DNA from: Prinsepia uniflora
Taxonomy: Eukaryota; Streptophyta; Magnoliopsida; Rosales; Rosaceae
Assembly (NCBI GenBank): GCA_032719365.1
Contig: CM064872.1
Location: 70,682,752-70,746,751, forward strand
Length of the DNA: 64,000 nt
Reading direction: 5' to 3'
The notes beneath the pieces were generated by a model. The model had not been told where the DNA came from and ran no database searches. It was given only the letters and a program-made list of their open reading frames with translations. This document shows, in pieces, positions 1 to 12,850 of the stretch. Within the stretch, counting starts at the first letter, position 1; every line of letters begins with the position of its first letter. Made by a program: the position numbers and the translations under genes.

Positions 1-73
1 TTTCCTCGAGAAGAAATATTATGACACCTACTGATTGGAATTTCGAGGACGTAATTCTTTAAGGGAGGTAGGT
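1..73 (+). mobile_element. 3' end of the internal domain of LTR element A, with polypurine tract
   Basis: The stretch ends in a 'TTCGAGGACG' box and a purine-rich run (AAGGGAGGTAGG, 61-72) directly before an LTR start TGTAACGACCCGG at 74. That order, 3' internal end then polypurine tract then TG, is normal for Ty3/gypsy elements; the box resembles chromovirus (Tekay/Del type) 3' ends as I remember them. No coding sequence is visible. The rest of the element lies left of the window. A similar box and purine tract recur at 6780-6815 before the 3' LTR of element C. Confidence 0.75.
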
Positions 74-1949
74 TGTAACGACCCGGAAATTCGGAAAAGG
101 AAAACTTGGAAATTTGAAGAAAATGACGATTTTTCCCTTGAAATTGGGCAAATGGTTGACTTTTGGTTCGAGTGGTCAAATAGACTTTAACCGATAACTG
201 TGACATAGTTCGGGACGTCACGAGTTCATAGACAGGTGGCACGTCCGATTCCGACATTCGAGGAGAAAGTTATTATGTTTGGAAGTTCAATGGGAATTTG
301 TAATTTGATTAAAAAGGGGAATTTGTTGAATTTTTAAACGACAAGGACTTTTCACGTAATTCGAAGACCGTTGGGTTGGTCTCGAGATGCTGAATCCGTA
401 GACAGACGACATGCGTCAATTGGAGTTCGGATGACAAAATTACGGGTCTAGATGTGTGAAGGGCATTTTGGTAAATTGTCAAAGCAAGGGCAAAATGGTA
501 ATTGGACAATTGCATAAGAAAGGGGACGGTGATTGGGCTGATTCAGCCATGGTTATGTCATTAAGTGACATCTGTCACTCCCTAAGTCAGATTAGTGGCA
601 AACAAATAGGTGTGCGGTGTGTGTTGTGGTGTTGGAATCAATTCAAAGATTTAAACATGTCTTTGGAAGGAAAAATAGATATTAACCTTGCTTGATCGAT
701 CTCCTTAACAACCAACTGAGAGAAAAGAAGAACTAGAAACAAATTATGAGAGGGAGAACAAAGAACTGAGATTGAGAGAGGAACAAAGTGATGAAAATTG
801 TGAAAGGAAAATTAAAAACCCGAAACCATTTCTTGAACAATCGAAATTCAATTGTTCGTTGTATACCAGCCCAAGTCAAATTAAGGTTAGATTATGCCTT
901 CTGGGACCCTTATTAGTCGATTCAGATCAAGAAATTCAAGGTTCGAAGCTTTAGGAACCATGAACAGACATGGCGGAATTCCAGGAATCGTGAGCTTGTG
1001 TTCGTGTAATTGGGGGTAAGTTTCTGTGAAATTGATTACAAAATCTTCTTTAGAGTAAGTCTACGATGCTCCCTAACTAATTAATTAAAGAAATCGATGA
1101 CTGTTTGATGAACTGGGACGATGAACTTGCTTTTGAAACTTGAAGTACGTTGAGATGGTTTGGAGTAACAAAACGTGAAATTGATATTAGATATCCATAA
1201 TTCAGTTGGTTACGAAGCTATTGGAATATTCAATTGTTGAAAACGATGTCGAATTGATGGAAAAATAACCGGGTCAACCCGCAGGCCAAATGACCCGTTT
1301 TACAGGTATCCAGGCGAGGACGACGACTGTAGCAAACACTGTGTAGGCGCGTGAGCTTCACGCGCAGCCACTCACGGTGGCGCGTGGGGGCACGTGGGAC
1401 TGAATCTCGAGGTGAGTTCAACATGAAACTTGCTCATTTTAATGTAACAAACATTTTGGCACTAGTTTCGAGGAAATCGGATATCGTTTCGATAGTGTTC
1501 AGGGTATCCAAAGTTTTCGTATACGTTTAAAATACGTATTTAAATCCTGAAAAAAATTGGGGAAAATTATATGGAGTATATTGGAGTGTTAGTGACCCTC
1601 GATATTCATTTTGGACAGGAATTATGATTTCCGAAATTTACGAAAAAACGTGCAGCTCGGAAGCGAGCCGTTTGGACTGTGTGTGAGTGGACTTTGTTTT
1701 CTAAATTGCAATGCATGCATAATTGTTTTCTATGCTTTATAATTATGATTTATATGCTTATGATTATGGTACTTACGATTTCTGTATTTACACACATTTC
1801 GATATGCAATACGTAATTGCACGTATTTTGATAATACAATTTATGTTATACTTTGATGATGATTTGATGAATGATTTTATATGATTTGTGCATATCATGT
1901 TTTGATGATGTTTTGATTTGTGAGTACGATTTGGGATTTGAATGTGAAT

Positions 1950-2460
1950 TCGGGCACGAGACCCATTTTAGTAAAATGTGATGTTGGATTGGTTTTGGAA
2001 AGTGGATTACGGTGGATTCTGGGTTTGTTAAGATTTACACATAGTTTTGGGTTTAAAGACCCGGTACTATTGCTGGATCATGTTTTGGGTTTAAAGACCC
2101 GGTTGATTGAAGTGGCGGGGGAGGGCCCTTGATTGATATGTTTTGAGTTTAAAGATTCGGTTATTGTGATATCCCCCAAGGCCTATTGATTATGTATTGA
2201 GTTTAAAGACTCATTGATATCCCGGGAAGGCCTGATTATGCACATGGTTTTGAGTTTAAAGACTCGGGCGCAGTTGAGATCCAGCAGGTTGATTAACTTG
2301 TGGTTTATTGTTGATTTCCGATGTTTCCGGATGTGTTAGGCAATGGCTCGATTTATATGGCTTGGTGGATTGTTGGGTTATGTTCTGTACTTGGATTTTG
2401 ATTCATGATTTTGGGCTGAGACCCCGTGTTTATGATTTCGGGCTAAGGCCCGCGGTTTGA
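1950..2460 (+). repeat. Array of short hairpins in LTR A
   Basis: Short inverted repeats recur here: GGGTTTAAAGACCC (twice), GAGTTTAAAGACTC (twice) and CGGGC-TAAG-GCCCG near 2436. The arms change together (GGGT/ACCC against GAGT/ACTC) around a fixed TTAAAG core. The same series appears in reverse in LTRs G, H and R. Confidence 0.75.
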
Positions 2461-3312
2461 GAAAAGGAAAATGATTTTGATTTTCATAGACGGTTTTCTT
2501 ATATTGGAAATGAAATGAATTATGAAATGGTTTTCGAATGCATGCATTGGTTTTACGTGGAGGGTAGAAATTTCGTTTCTGTAACATGTTTTATAACTGA
2601 TTTATTTTTGTCCACTCACACCTTTTGTGTTTTTATTGACCCTCCATGACAGGACCCGTCCCCGAGGGACATAGATAACTGTGCCCGGTCCTGCTCCAGT
2701 CTGACAAGTCAACTGAAGTTCTGAAAATACCCTTCAAGACTTGCTAAATAAGGGATAACTGTGCCTGTGCCCACTCATACCTCCACCTCTCTAATAGCCT
2801 CGATCATCGCGCCGCGACCTGGAGGGTCCATAAAACAGAAAAGGTGTGAGTGGACAAAACAAACTTTTATAAATACGTTTACCAAAATACATTCTTAACC
2901 TCCAGTTTTCACAAACGTGCATGCATATCATAAAACATGAGTAATAGTATGAAATCATTCAAGTATGAACAGTGGACCGATAAAATCAAAACATGTTTTC
3001 CCCTGGTCCGTAAAACTCATGTTCATCAAATCAATTCATGTTATAAAGCATCTGTTATAAAGCCTCTGGACACAAATATCAATAAATCACAATACCACCA
3101 ATCCTCAATATCCAATCTCAATATCCAAATAACCCATCACGACATCAATGCAACACGTGCAAACTCGGTGTCTGACGTCCGAGTACATCCCCCAGGATCG
3201 ACGACGTCTGGGGGGATATCAACTCCAGGATTAACGACGTCTGTAGGATATCATCATAATCCCACGCTCCTGCGAGTGAGCCTCCCTCGGAGCTACTCAT
3301 CTCTAAGCAGTG

Positions 3313-4390
3313 TGTAACGAAGCGTCCCAAATTTCTAGATTAGATTAGTGACTAATCACGATTAGTGAGGTTAATCGGTGATTAGTTGGGCGAAATCGGA
3401 CGAACGATGCAAAATGACCGTTTTGCCCCTAGCGTGGGTAAAACGTTGACTTTTAGTTCGGGCGGTCAAATGGACTTTGACTGATGACCGTGACGTAGTT
3501 CGTGACGTCACGAGTTTGTAGACAAGTGGCACGTTCAATTCCGACGTTCGAGGAAGAAGTTATGACGTACGGAAGTTTAGGGGCATTTTGGTAATTATGG
3601 TCAAAAGGGGCAAATAGTTGACTTTTTGACCGAGAGGTCTAATGTCCGAGGGCCGAGGACTATTACGTAGATAAGGATGATACGAATCCATAGACAGGCG
3701 GCACGTCGAATTTGGACGTTCGACGACGAAGTTACGGTTCACGGAAGTTCAAGTGCACTATTGCACGAATTACGAAACGAGTTAACTTTTGGACTTAAGT
3801 GGGGCCCAGATATTTAGTTTCTTCCCTATGTATGAGTGACAAGTGTCACCCATCCACTAGACATTCGTTCACATACATGCATCGATCATTTCCTTCTTTG
3901 TTTTCAAACCAACCCGATCTCACACCATTTCCTCTCCCCTGAGCAACCCAAACCATCATCCCTTCACTTAGCTAACTTGAGGATGAGACCGTGAGAGACT
4001 GAGGAATGAGAGGAGGCTACTGGAAGCCTGAACCGCCGCCCACGGCGGCGAGAGGAGGAGAAACCCGAGAGGGTTCTCGGTAAGGCTCAAACCTCCATTT
4101 AAATTCAATATTACAGTATGGGTCATTTTGGTTGCTTCCAATGAATTAAATGGGTTATTAGGATTGTGTTAGGAAGGTTTTAGGAAGCCTAGGGTGGCTG
4201 TGAAGCCATGGCTGCATTTTGGGAAACTTGAACCGTTTGGTTCAAAATCAAACGAAGGGTTTTAGACGTTTTCGGTTGCGTTTAAGGATTGAAATGGATA
4301 GAAAACATGAAAATGGGAAGAAAGGAATCAAAAAGGAAGAACTAGGATGGAAAATGGGGCGTCTAGGGCCATGAACCGGTCACGCCGGTC
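3313..4390 (+). repeat. 5' LTR remnant of element C
   Basis: This segment aligns base for base with 6816-7860, with only scattered differences (for example GAAGCG against GACCCG near the start). It loses the LTR after the 'cgccggtccag' segment near 4390. The downstream LTR landmarks (GCGCGTG box, CTGTGAGTGGAC, TGCATGCAT, terminal GTCCTGTCA) are missing from this copy. Confidence 0.8.
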
Positions 4391-6815
4391 CAGTTGGGAA
4401 TCGGTTGTAGTTACGGTTGTTGGGAATCGGGGACGTTCGGGGAACGTGTCCTTTTCTCGTATGAGTTTTCAGGGTGACTGTACCCAGAGTTGGGCACGAT
4501 GGAGGCAGAGTTTCTCCTATTCGAGCAGAGGTACGTGGTCATCGTTCGGTATGAGCGGAGATGCAGGGTTGTCAAATTTCCACCCTGTGTGCCGATGCTG
4601 ATACTGATACTGGTGTTAGTGTGCTACTACTAGTGTGGATGCATGTGTGATGATACTAGTGCAGGTGATAGTGCGTTGGTGCTGGTACTAGCGCAGGTGC
4701 TGGTACTGGTGATTGTGATGATGTTGAGTCACATCTGTCGTGATGGGCATATGTTTGGTATCTGTGGTCCCAGAGTGGATCTCAGATAGAGTTAGATTGG
4801 TTAGGGGACACATGGTTGATGTCCGGGTATGTTGTTTCCAATTTAGTTGGAATTTCGGAATCGCAGGAGGTTGCGATTGAGGTGATGAGGGGAATGCAGG
4901 TTTTTCACATTGGTAACGAGTATTTCGAAGTCATTTTGGGGTGACTTCTCAGGTTCTACCATGATTGGTAGATAATGTTGATGATGTAGATGTTGTTGGT
5001 TGCCACTAGTACACTGGTCGTGTATTGGTTGGTGGAACCGGATTTTATCTTGGGTCATTAAGTGGAGTAGAGTATATCGAAGTTAGGTGACTGAGATTTC
5101 TCATTCTCTACTTGGTGGCAGACGATGTCAGATTACATGGCGTGGTGAGTACAGCGAGTTTGGTTGTATTCACGTAGGATGGACCTTGTTGGTGTCATCG
5201 TGTTTGGTCATTCTTGATTTTTCCTCGGTGGAATGCCAAGGATCGATACGAGGTAATCAGTGAGAACCCACAGTTTCGTCATGTCTCGTCGTTGACTGAT
5301 CTGGTTAGATGTGGGATTTGGTTGAGGACTTTGGACGACGTGATGATTCTCGATCGTGACGTCTATGGTCGGGTGATGTAGTGATGGATCTGGATCGTGA
5401 TTTTGATGATCCAGATAGGTGGAGCGTTTACCACTCTTACTTGGATGTTTGAGTTGAGCATGATGGGACTGAACTTCTTTTCGAGGTAAATCCCATATGG
5501 TTTATTACTCAGGTGAGTAGTTGTCCGACGTGGTCGGATTTGGTCAGCCTTAGATGTGTTGATGTTGGGATTGGCTTCCCTATGAAGTCAATCGAGGGTA
5601 ATGTATAAATTGTTTGAACAGGTATCCGATAGGTTCGGATATAGTGCATCTCGGTAGACGTGAACGAGATTTCGAGTTTTAGAATCAGATTTCTGGATGA
5701 CGATTCAGGATTTGATTTTGGAACTTGAAAGTGGATTTCTGGATTTGGGTTTTGGAATCGGATTCTGGGTGATGATTCAGGATTTGATTCTGGAGCTTGA
5801 CAGTGGATTTCCTTTTATGGATTTGGGTTCGGAATGGTCATTCATAATGCTAGCTTACAGAATGATGATTTCGGATTCGAATTTGGACATGAATATGGAT
5901 ATGATTTCTGGGTTTGGATTCGGAATTTCTTACGAAATTGCGGACTCAGATTCGGATCTGGAAATAGATGATGGGTTGGAGTTTCGATTTTTCTAATGCT
6001 GGATTGGACAGATGGACTCCATTATAGAAACGTGATTGCCTACAACCTAGGTTTTCGTGGTTGTTGTGGTTGTAAGTTGATTGATGGGTAGATGTACGTA
6101 CCTTGTACGTAGTTCGAGGTATGATACCGGGCGGACTTATGGTGCCTGGTGACGGTATATAGGTTATAAAAGTAGTACGATGGTGAGCGTGTTGGTAGTC
6201 GGATTGGTTCTGATACCATCGGATTAGTTGAGGTCGTGCACTGGACATTGGATACTGTGCGTTGGGTCATGGTATTTCTGATGGGTCCAGTTACACACAG
6301 GTCGAGTATTTTATTGGTAAGTGTTTACTCAGGTTCAGTGAGTTGATGGTTAGTATAACCACAAGTGTAGTGTCAGTTTTTTGACTGGCAACTGTCAAAT
6401 GGTGACAGTTTGTCGGAGGTGTCATCGTGGATCGATGAGTGAGGTCTGATGACTCCCGGTGGGAGTAGACATCAGGATAGTTTGGTGATTGAGGAAGGAA
6501 CCTTCGAGTGTTTGTATCAGTGACTTGGTAGATTTGACAAGTAGTGTCAATTCGGAACGTATGACCACTGTCATTCGACGTGGTCGAATGTAGTCGATGC
6601 GATGTGAGTGTTAGTGTACGTCTGGCAGACGAGTTTTATGTTGGTTAGTGGGTGTACAAGTGTACACGAGTTTCGAGGTCGATTCTACTTTCCACGGGGT
6701 GGATGTGGAATCAGGATAGTTGGAGTTTCGTGAAGGGAACTAATTAAGGAGGGAAGAACGGTTGGACTGAGGTCGGTTGGAATTTAGAGGACGAAATTAA
6801 TTAATGAGGGAAGGT
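4391..6815 (+). mobile_element. Non-coding interior of element C
   Basis: About 2.4 kb without a recognisable retroelement protein. From 4605 to 4730 it is rich in 'CTGGTACTG/GTGCTAGTG' quasi-repeats. Positions 5690-5990 match, in opposite orientation, the middle of LTR G around 19640-19860, so a piece of another LTR subtype is embedded in the interior. The region ends in a 'gaggacgaaatt' box and the purine tract TGAGGGAAGG before the 3' LTR. No convincing primer-binding site is visible after the truncated left LTR. Confidence 0.6.
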
Positions 6816-9386
6816 TGTAACGACCCGTCCCAAATTCCTAGATTAGATTAGTGACTAATCACGATTAGTGAGGTTAATCGGTGATTAGTTGGGTGAAATC
6901 GGACGAACGATGCAAAATGACCGTTTTGCCCCTAGCGTGGGTAAAATGTTGACTTTTCGTTCGGGCGGTCAAATGGACTTTGACTGATGACCGTGACGTA
7001 GTTCGTGACGTCACGAGTTCGTAGACAGGTGGCACGTTCAATTAAGACGTTCGAGGAAGAAGTTATGACGTACGGAAGTTTAGGGGCATTTTGATAATTA
7101 TGGTCAAAAGGGGCAAATAGTTGACTTTTTGACCGAGAGGTCCAATGTCCGAGGACTGAGGACTATTACGTAGATAAGGACGATATGAATCCATAGACAG
7201 GCGGCACACCGAATTTGGACGTTCGACGGCGAAGTTACTGTTCACGGAAGTTCAAGTGCACTATTGCACGAATTACGAAACGAGTTAACTTTTGGATTTT
7301 AGTGGGGCCCAGATATTTAGTTCCTGCCCTATGGATGAGTGACAAGTGTCACCCATCCACTGGACATTCCTTCACATACATGCATCGATCATTTCCTTCT
7401 TTGTTTTCAAACCAACCCGATCTCACACCATTTCCTCTCCCCTGAGCAACCCAAACCATCATCCCTTCACTTAGCTAACTTGAGGATGAGACCGTGAGAG
7501 ACTGAGGAATGAGAGGAGGCTGCTGGAAGCCTGAACCGCCGCCCACGGAGGCGAGAGGAGGAGAAACCCGAGAGGGTTCTCGGTAAGGCTCAAACCTCCA
7601 TTTAAATTCTATATTACATTATGGGTCATTTTGGTTGCTTCCAATGAATTAAATGGGCTATTAGGATTGTGTTAGGAAGATTTTAGGAAGCCTAGGATGG
7701 CTGTGAAGCCATGGATGCATTTTGGGAAACTTGAACCGTTTGGTTCAAAATCAAACGAAGGGTTTTAGACGTTTTCAGTTGCGTTTAAGGATTGAAATGG
7801 ATAGAAAACATGAAAATAGGAAGAAAGGAATCAAAAAGGAAGAACTAGGATGAAAAATGAGGTGTCTAGGATCAATCGGACATCGTTTCGATAGTTTTCG
7901 GGGTGTCGGAAGGTTGATGATCGGTTTAAAAATAGCTAAAAGTTCGGAAAAATTACGGGGCTTTGATGGGAGGTTAATTAAGTAGTTAGTAACCTTCTAT
8001 TAAAATTTGGACAGGTTTGGGAGTCCCGGTGATAGCGATTGGCTCGGGAGAGCCTATGGCACGCAAATCGAGACGGCAGCTCGGACTGTCTGTGAGTGGA
8101 CTTTGATTTCTAAACTGTGATGCATGCATAAATGTTTTATATGGATTATGAATATGATTTTATGATGTTGACGTGGGTGCTTGTGATTTATATGATTTCA
8201 CGTTTTACGAGGCGATTTACGTGCTTGCACGTAAATCGAGTTTTTCCAGTTTTACACTGATTTTCCATACTTATGGTTTTGGATATGATTTCATGAAATG
8301 GTTTTGGAATTGAAAAGGTAAATTCGGGTTCGAGACCCATTTGATTTACGGAATCGGGCCGGAGGCCCAGTTGGTTTACGATTCGGACCGGAGGTCCAGT
8401 TTCCATGTGGATTCGGGCCTAGAGCCCAACTATGTATTACAAATGGTTTTTATGGGTCATGACGTTTTATGGGAACCGACACGAACCCTTAAAATGGATT
8501 TACGGGTGATGACGGTTTATGGGAACCAGTATGAACCCATGAAAGGATTTTATGGTTCATGACGGCTTATGGGGGCCGGGCATGAATCCTTGAAAGGTTT
8601 CAAGAATGATTTCAAAAGGTTTTTCATATGCCATCTTTTATATATGATTGTCTCCTCCGGGGAGGGTCGTTGGACTAGGTGGACCCCGAAGTAGTCACGG
8701 AGCACTGACTGAGTGGAGTCGCCCCCCAGTTGGGTTCCTTACTCTCAGGATGGGCATGGTTCGTTACCTCTAGGGAGGGTCATAGATCTACGGACTTTGA
8801 CCTGGGTGGACCCTAGAGAGACTTGGGTTTGAGACCCCGGTTAGCACGCGCGTAGCTTTATTTTACCATGATAGGTTCTGGATATGAAATATAATGGATA
8901 AACATGATTTCAATTGGTTTGGGAAATTGTGTTTATGATGATAAATGGTTTTGGGCTGAGATCCCACATATGGTTGTTATGTTATGGTTTTCAGTAAATG
9001 GTTTTGGGCAGGAGCCCGTGTGACTTGGATTTACGGAACTTGGGGCTGTGACCCTAATTATGGTTGTTTAAACATATGTGTTTGAATAAATGGTTTTACT
9101 ATGCATGCATGCTTTCTAGTGAAGGGTATAAAGGTCTTTTATGGAAATGTTTTTATAAACTCTTTGTTTTGTCCACTCACAGTCTTTCTGTTTTTAATAC
9201 CCTTCAGGTTGGATACGATGTGGACTGTGGCAGAGACCGAGATATCACATGCCTCCTCCGGATCCTGGCGTACTCTGATAGCCCGGGAGGGGAAAGGTCA
9301 AAAATATCCCTTGTCTGACACTTCATGTCAGACGGGAGCAGGGTCATCCCGTGTTAATCCCGGGGGGATTGGGATGGGTCCTATCA
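6816..9386 (+). repeat. 3' LTR of element C
   Basis: A 2571-bp LTR from TGTAACGACCCG to GGGTCCTATCA. It has CTGTGAGTGGAC at 8090-8101 and the matching inverted arm GTCCACTCACAG at 9171-9182, with TGCATGCAT motifs inside both arms. Relative to LTR F it lacks roughly 200 bp near 7875, including the GCGCGTG box and the TGTAACGAACATTTT box. Confidence 0.85.
8326..8600 (+). repeat. Hairpin array in the 3' LTR of element C
   Basis: Consecutive short hairpins occur: GGGT/ACCC (8326-8338), GGGCC-GGA-GGCCC (8356-8368), GGACC-GGA-GGTCC (8385-8397) and GGGC/GCCC near 8413. Larger nested stems follow of the type GGTTCATG/CATGAACC enclosing CGGTT/AACCG. The change from GGGCC/GGCCC to GGACC/GGTCC is compensated in both arms. 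Confidence 0.8.
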
Positions 9387-12300
9387 CAGTGGATCGTGAC
9401 TACTCTAGGATCTACGATGTCTGTAGAAGACTATCAAATCAAGAGGATGGTATCTGTGGAACAGGTCACCAAATCCCGTAATCTCATTTTAAAATCATTC
9501 ATGTCTCAAATCAACTCAAAAACATTTCAATAAGGTCTATGCCCGAGACATAGCTTTCACAAAGAAAGTTCCACAAATCCATCATAAAACAATGTCCAGA
9601 ATCCACTTTATAAATCAAAATCATCAATTTAATCATATTCACATGTGACTCCAAATTCGAGTCAAAATCACTATCCAGTTGGGTCTCAAGCCCAAAATAT
9701 CATTTTCACTCAAATCCGTGCGATTGCGACCTTAGTTGCCATTTTCACATAAATCCATGAAATCAAATCCTTGACTCATAATCCGAGTCCAAACATTATT
9801 TTCAATCCCTGACTCATAACCTGAGTCCAAACATTATTTTCAATCCCGAGCCTACGCCCAAAACATCAATTTCATAATTTCTCAAAAATTGTGCCAAAAT
9901 AATATAATAATCTAGAAAATCGAGAAATTACCTGATTGAAACATCAATCATGTCAAAGCATATAAAATCATATAATAAAGCATTTAAAACATATATGCAT
10001 GCATCACGGTAAGAAAACAAAGTCCACTCACACACACCGTTCAAACGGCCCGCTTCCGAGCTGCACGTTTTTTCGTAAATTTCTGGAAATTGAAATTCCT
10101 ATCCAAAATCATTATCGAGGGTCACTAACACTTCAATATACCTCATATAATTTTCCCCAATTTTTCTGGAATTTAAATACGTATTTTAAACGTATAATAA
10201 CACTTCGGATACTCAGAACACTATCGAAACGATATCCGATTTCCTCGAAATCAGTGTCAAAATGTTCGTTACATTAAATGGGACAAAATTCATGTTGAAC
10301 TCACCACGGGATTCTCACTTACGCGCCCCGACGCGGCGCCGCAAGCGGCTGTACGTGAAAGCCACGCGCCAGCTACAGTGCCGTCGTCCCAACCCGATTC
10401 TCTGTGATTCGGGTCCTGTAACCCGCTTCTTAACCCGACCAGTTCTTTGTCAATTCGACATCAAACCTTTCAATTGAACATTCACATAGCTTCCTTTTAA
10501 GTCCAATTAAGGTTATGTGAATTCAATTACACGAAAACTTACCTCAAACCAGTCGAATCAAACTCGACTCTTTGAAGAATTGTCGTACACTGTAAACTCA
10601 ATGAACATCATCAATCTCCAACGTTTTCCTTCAATTGATCCATGGAAAAGCATCGTGGGATCCTAAGGAACATATTTCGCAGTCCAATTTCATCATTCAA
10701 AGTCTCAAATTCCTCGACTCAAGGTCGAAAATTCAGAGACTACATTCCTTATGTTCTTCCTCAAATCGACCCCAATTCTCCTCAAATTTCATTGGGTTCG
10801 ACTCGTCTCAATCCCAGAAAGCTAAAATCAAACTCAATTTGAAGTTTTTGGACCTACAAATTCAAATTCGATTTAATGGGGGAATTTGAATCCTCACTGT
10901 TTTGAGCTCTGGGTTTAGTGGTTTCCTCCTCAATTCAGTCCTCACAATTAATCCCCATAATCTCAATTTTCTGATGGTTTAGTTGTGGAAGGAATTGGGT
11001 AAGAGAGGAAACTCAATTCTCTCAATTTTTCAAGCTCTGTTTTGGTTTTCACGGCTCAAAGAAATTCAGAAGAAGAAGATGATAATGGATGATTAAGGAT
11101 GATTAAAACATGATGATGATGTTTCCCCCAAAACATGGAGCAGAAATTAGGCCTCAAAATAAGGGATGGTTGACACTTGTCACTCATCCAAGCATCCAAA
11201 ATCAACGGTCACTGTTCACTAATTTAATAATATTTTAATAGAAATCCCGGTTCGTTAGGTTAATCGATTTCGTACTTCGTCGTCGAATCTCCGATTTCGG
11301 CATGCCACTGGTCAATGGATTCGTATTGACTCGCTCTACGTAACGGTCCTTGGCTGTAACACCCCGGAAATTCGAGGATTTTAATATTATAATTTAATTT
11401 GTGAATTGACGCTTTTACCCTTGTGATTGGTATGACCAATTGTTGACTTTTTGATTTATAAATTAAATGGACTTTGACCTATGACCGTGACGTAGTTCGG
11501 GACGTCACGAGTTCATAGACATGTGGCACGTCCAATTCGGACGATCAGGGAAAAAGTTATGACTATCGGAAGTTCAAGGGTATTACCGTAATTTGGACAT
11601 TTGGGGGTGGAAATGTTGACTTTTCGTTTGACAACTAATTTTCAGTTGACTCAAGGACCGTTAGGTAGGTCTCGACGTCCTGAGTCCGTAGACAGGCGGC
11701 ACGCCGAAATCGGACTTCGTACGAGGAAGTTATGGTCAGAAACGTGAAATCAGGAGGTTCGTGTCTCGGTTTTCGTGCCAAATATTTTATTCTGGGAATC
11801 TGATTGGAGGACACCTGGTGAGTGACAAGTGTCACTCACCCATTGGCTAGATTGGATCAGATCCACTATGGGTTTAAATACCATTAAAACCAACTTTTAA
11901 TTCCAGCCATTGATCTGAAACCTCCAGATCTGATCTCAGCCCTTGATCTCATTCTGAGATTCAATCCTGGCCCTTGATTTAAGCTCCTGTTCTGTATTAA
12001 AATTCATGAAATCATACACCCATGTTTTCATTCTCTCAACCCGATTGCACGATTCCCTCTTGGAACCAACTCACCAGCCCTCACCACTCAACCCCACACC
12101 TCAGGCAACCAACCACCACCTCCCTGACGCCGGCCACCACTCCACGGCGGTCCTGCATGGCCGGCATTCCCTCAGACCCGAGAAGGAAACTCGAACAGCC
12201 CAAGTCACCAAACCATCCAAACCTTCACTCTGGGACTCGAACCAACGTACGGTTGGGTTCACCGTGACGACAGGACGACGAGGAACTGATATGGACGGTG

Positions 12301-12695
12301 TACGGCGGCGACACGGCGGCGATAGGACGATAAACCCGTGAGTGCCCGTTTTCCTTCCCTGCTTCGAAACGTCTGTTTTTTACGTTGACATTGTTTGGTT
12401 ATTGTTAGGACAAATTCAGGGGACCTTGACGACCAGTTTGAACCCAGGACCGTGACTGGAAAGTCGTCGACTCGCCGGAGAAGATAACCAGAACCGGTAG
12501 CCAACCTTCCAGTCGATTTTCAGGTAATCTCTTCGACCTAGAATCCAGTTCTAATTGCACAGAACCGTTGAGGAGGTTGAGACGAGTCCATAGGAACAAA
12601 TCTCACCTGAAATGGTGATCGGAATCACAATCTGTGATCGGGTCAAGCCGTGGGGCTGCGGTGACCCGGTTCTCTGACCCGGTTACTGTAGCTGA

Positions 12696-12850
12696 TGACG
12701 TCATCATGCTGACGTCAGCAATGACGTCATGATGACGTCATCATGTCAGAAACAGTCAGACCAGTGACCAATGGACTGCTGACACGTGTCCTCTGACACT
12801 GTCAGTGATGACGTCATGCTGACGTCAGTAGTGACGTCATGCTGACGTCA
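12696..12850. promoter_or_regulatory. Cluster of eight perfect TGACGTCA palindromes plus a G-box
   Basis: TGACGTCA occurs at 12696, 12710, 12722, 12733, 12809, 12820, 12832 and 12843. A perfect 10-bp palindrome, GACACGTGTC, with a CACGTG G-box core lies between the two groups at 12781-12790. TGACG and CACGTG are established plant bZIP (TGA and GBF/ABF type) binding cores, and G-boxes also bind bHLH proteins. The location is the promoter-side half of solo LTR D. A regulatory role is inferred. Confidence 0.75.

Larger units (their letters stand above)
3313..9386 (+). mobile_element. Element C: LTR retrotransposon with non-coding interior, TSD CAGTG
   Basis: The element starts TGTAACGAAGCG at 3313 and ends GGGTCCTATCA at 9386, flanked by CAGTG on both sides (3308-3312 and 9387-9391). 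The left LTR copy (3313 to about 4390) and the right LTR (6816-9386) are nearly identical over their first 1.04 kb. The left copy then breaks off into about 2.4 kb of interior that has no gag, protease, reverse transcriptase or integrase frame. It is therefore a non-autonomous, deleted or LARD-like element. The 3' LTR is preceded by the family's 'gaggacgaaatt' box and a purine tract. It sits inside solo LTR B. Confidence 0.87.

Noticed and set aside
5697..5996. 99-residue frame rich in Asp, Gly and Met
   Set aside because: It lies in LTR-derived sequence matching LTR G; the apparent protein repeats reflect DNA-level repeats.
6206..6218. GGTTCTGATACCA, the complement of an initiator-tRNA primer-binding site
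   Set aside because: It is on the wrong strand for element C and not next to an LTR end, so probably chance.
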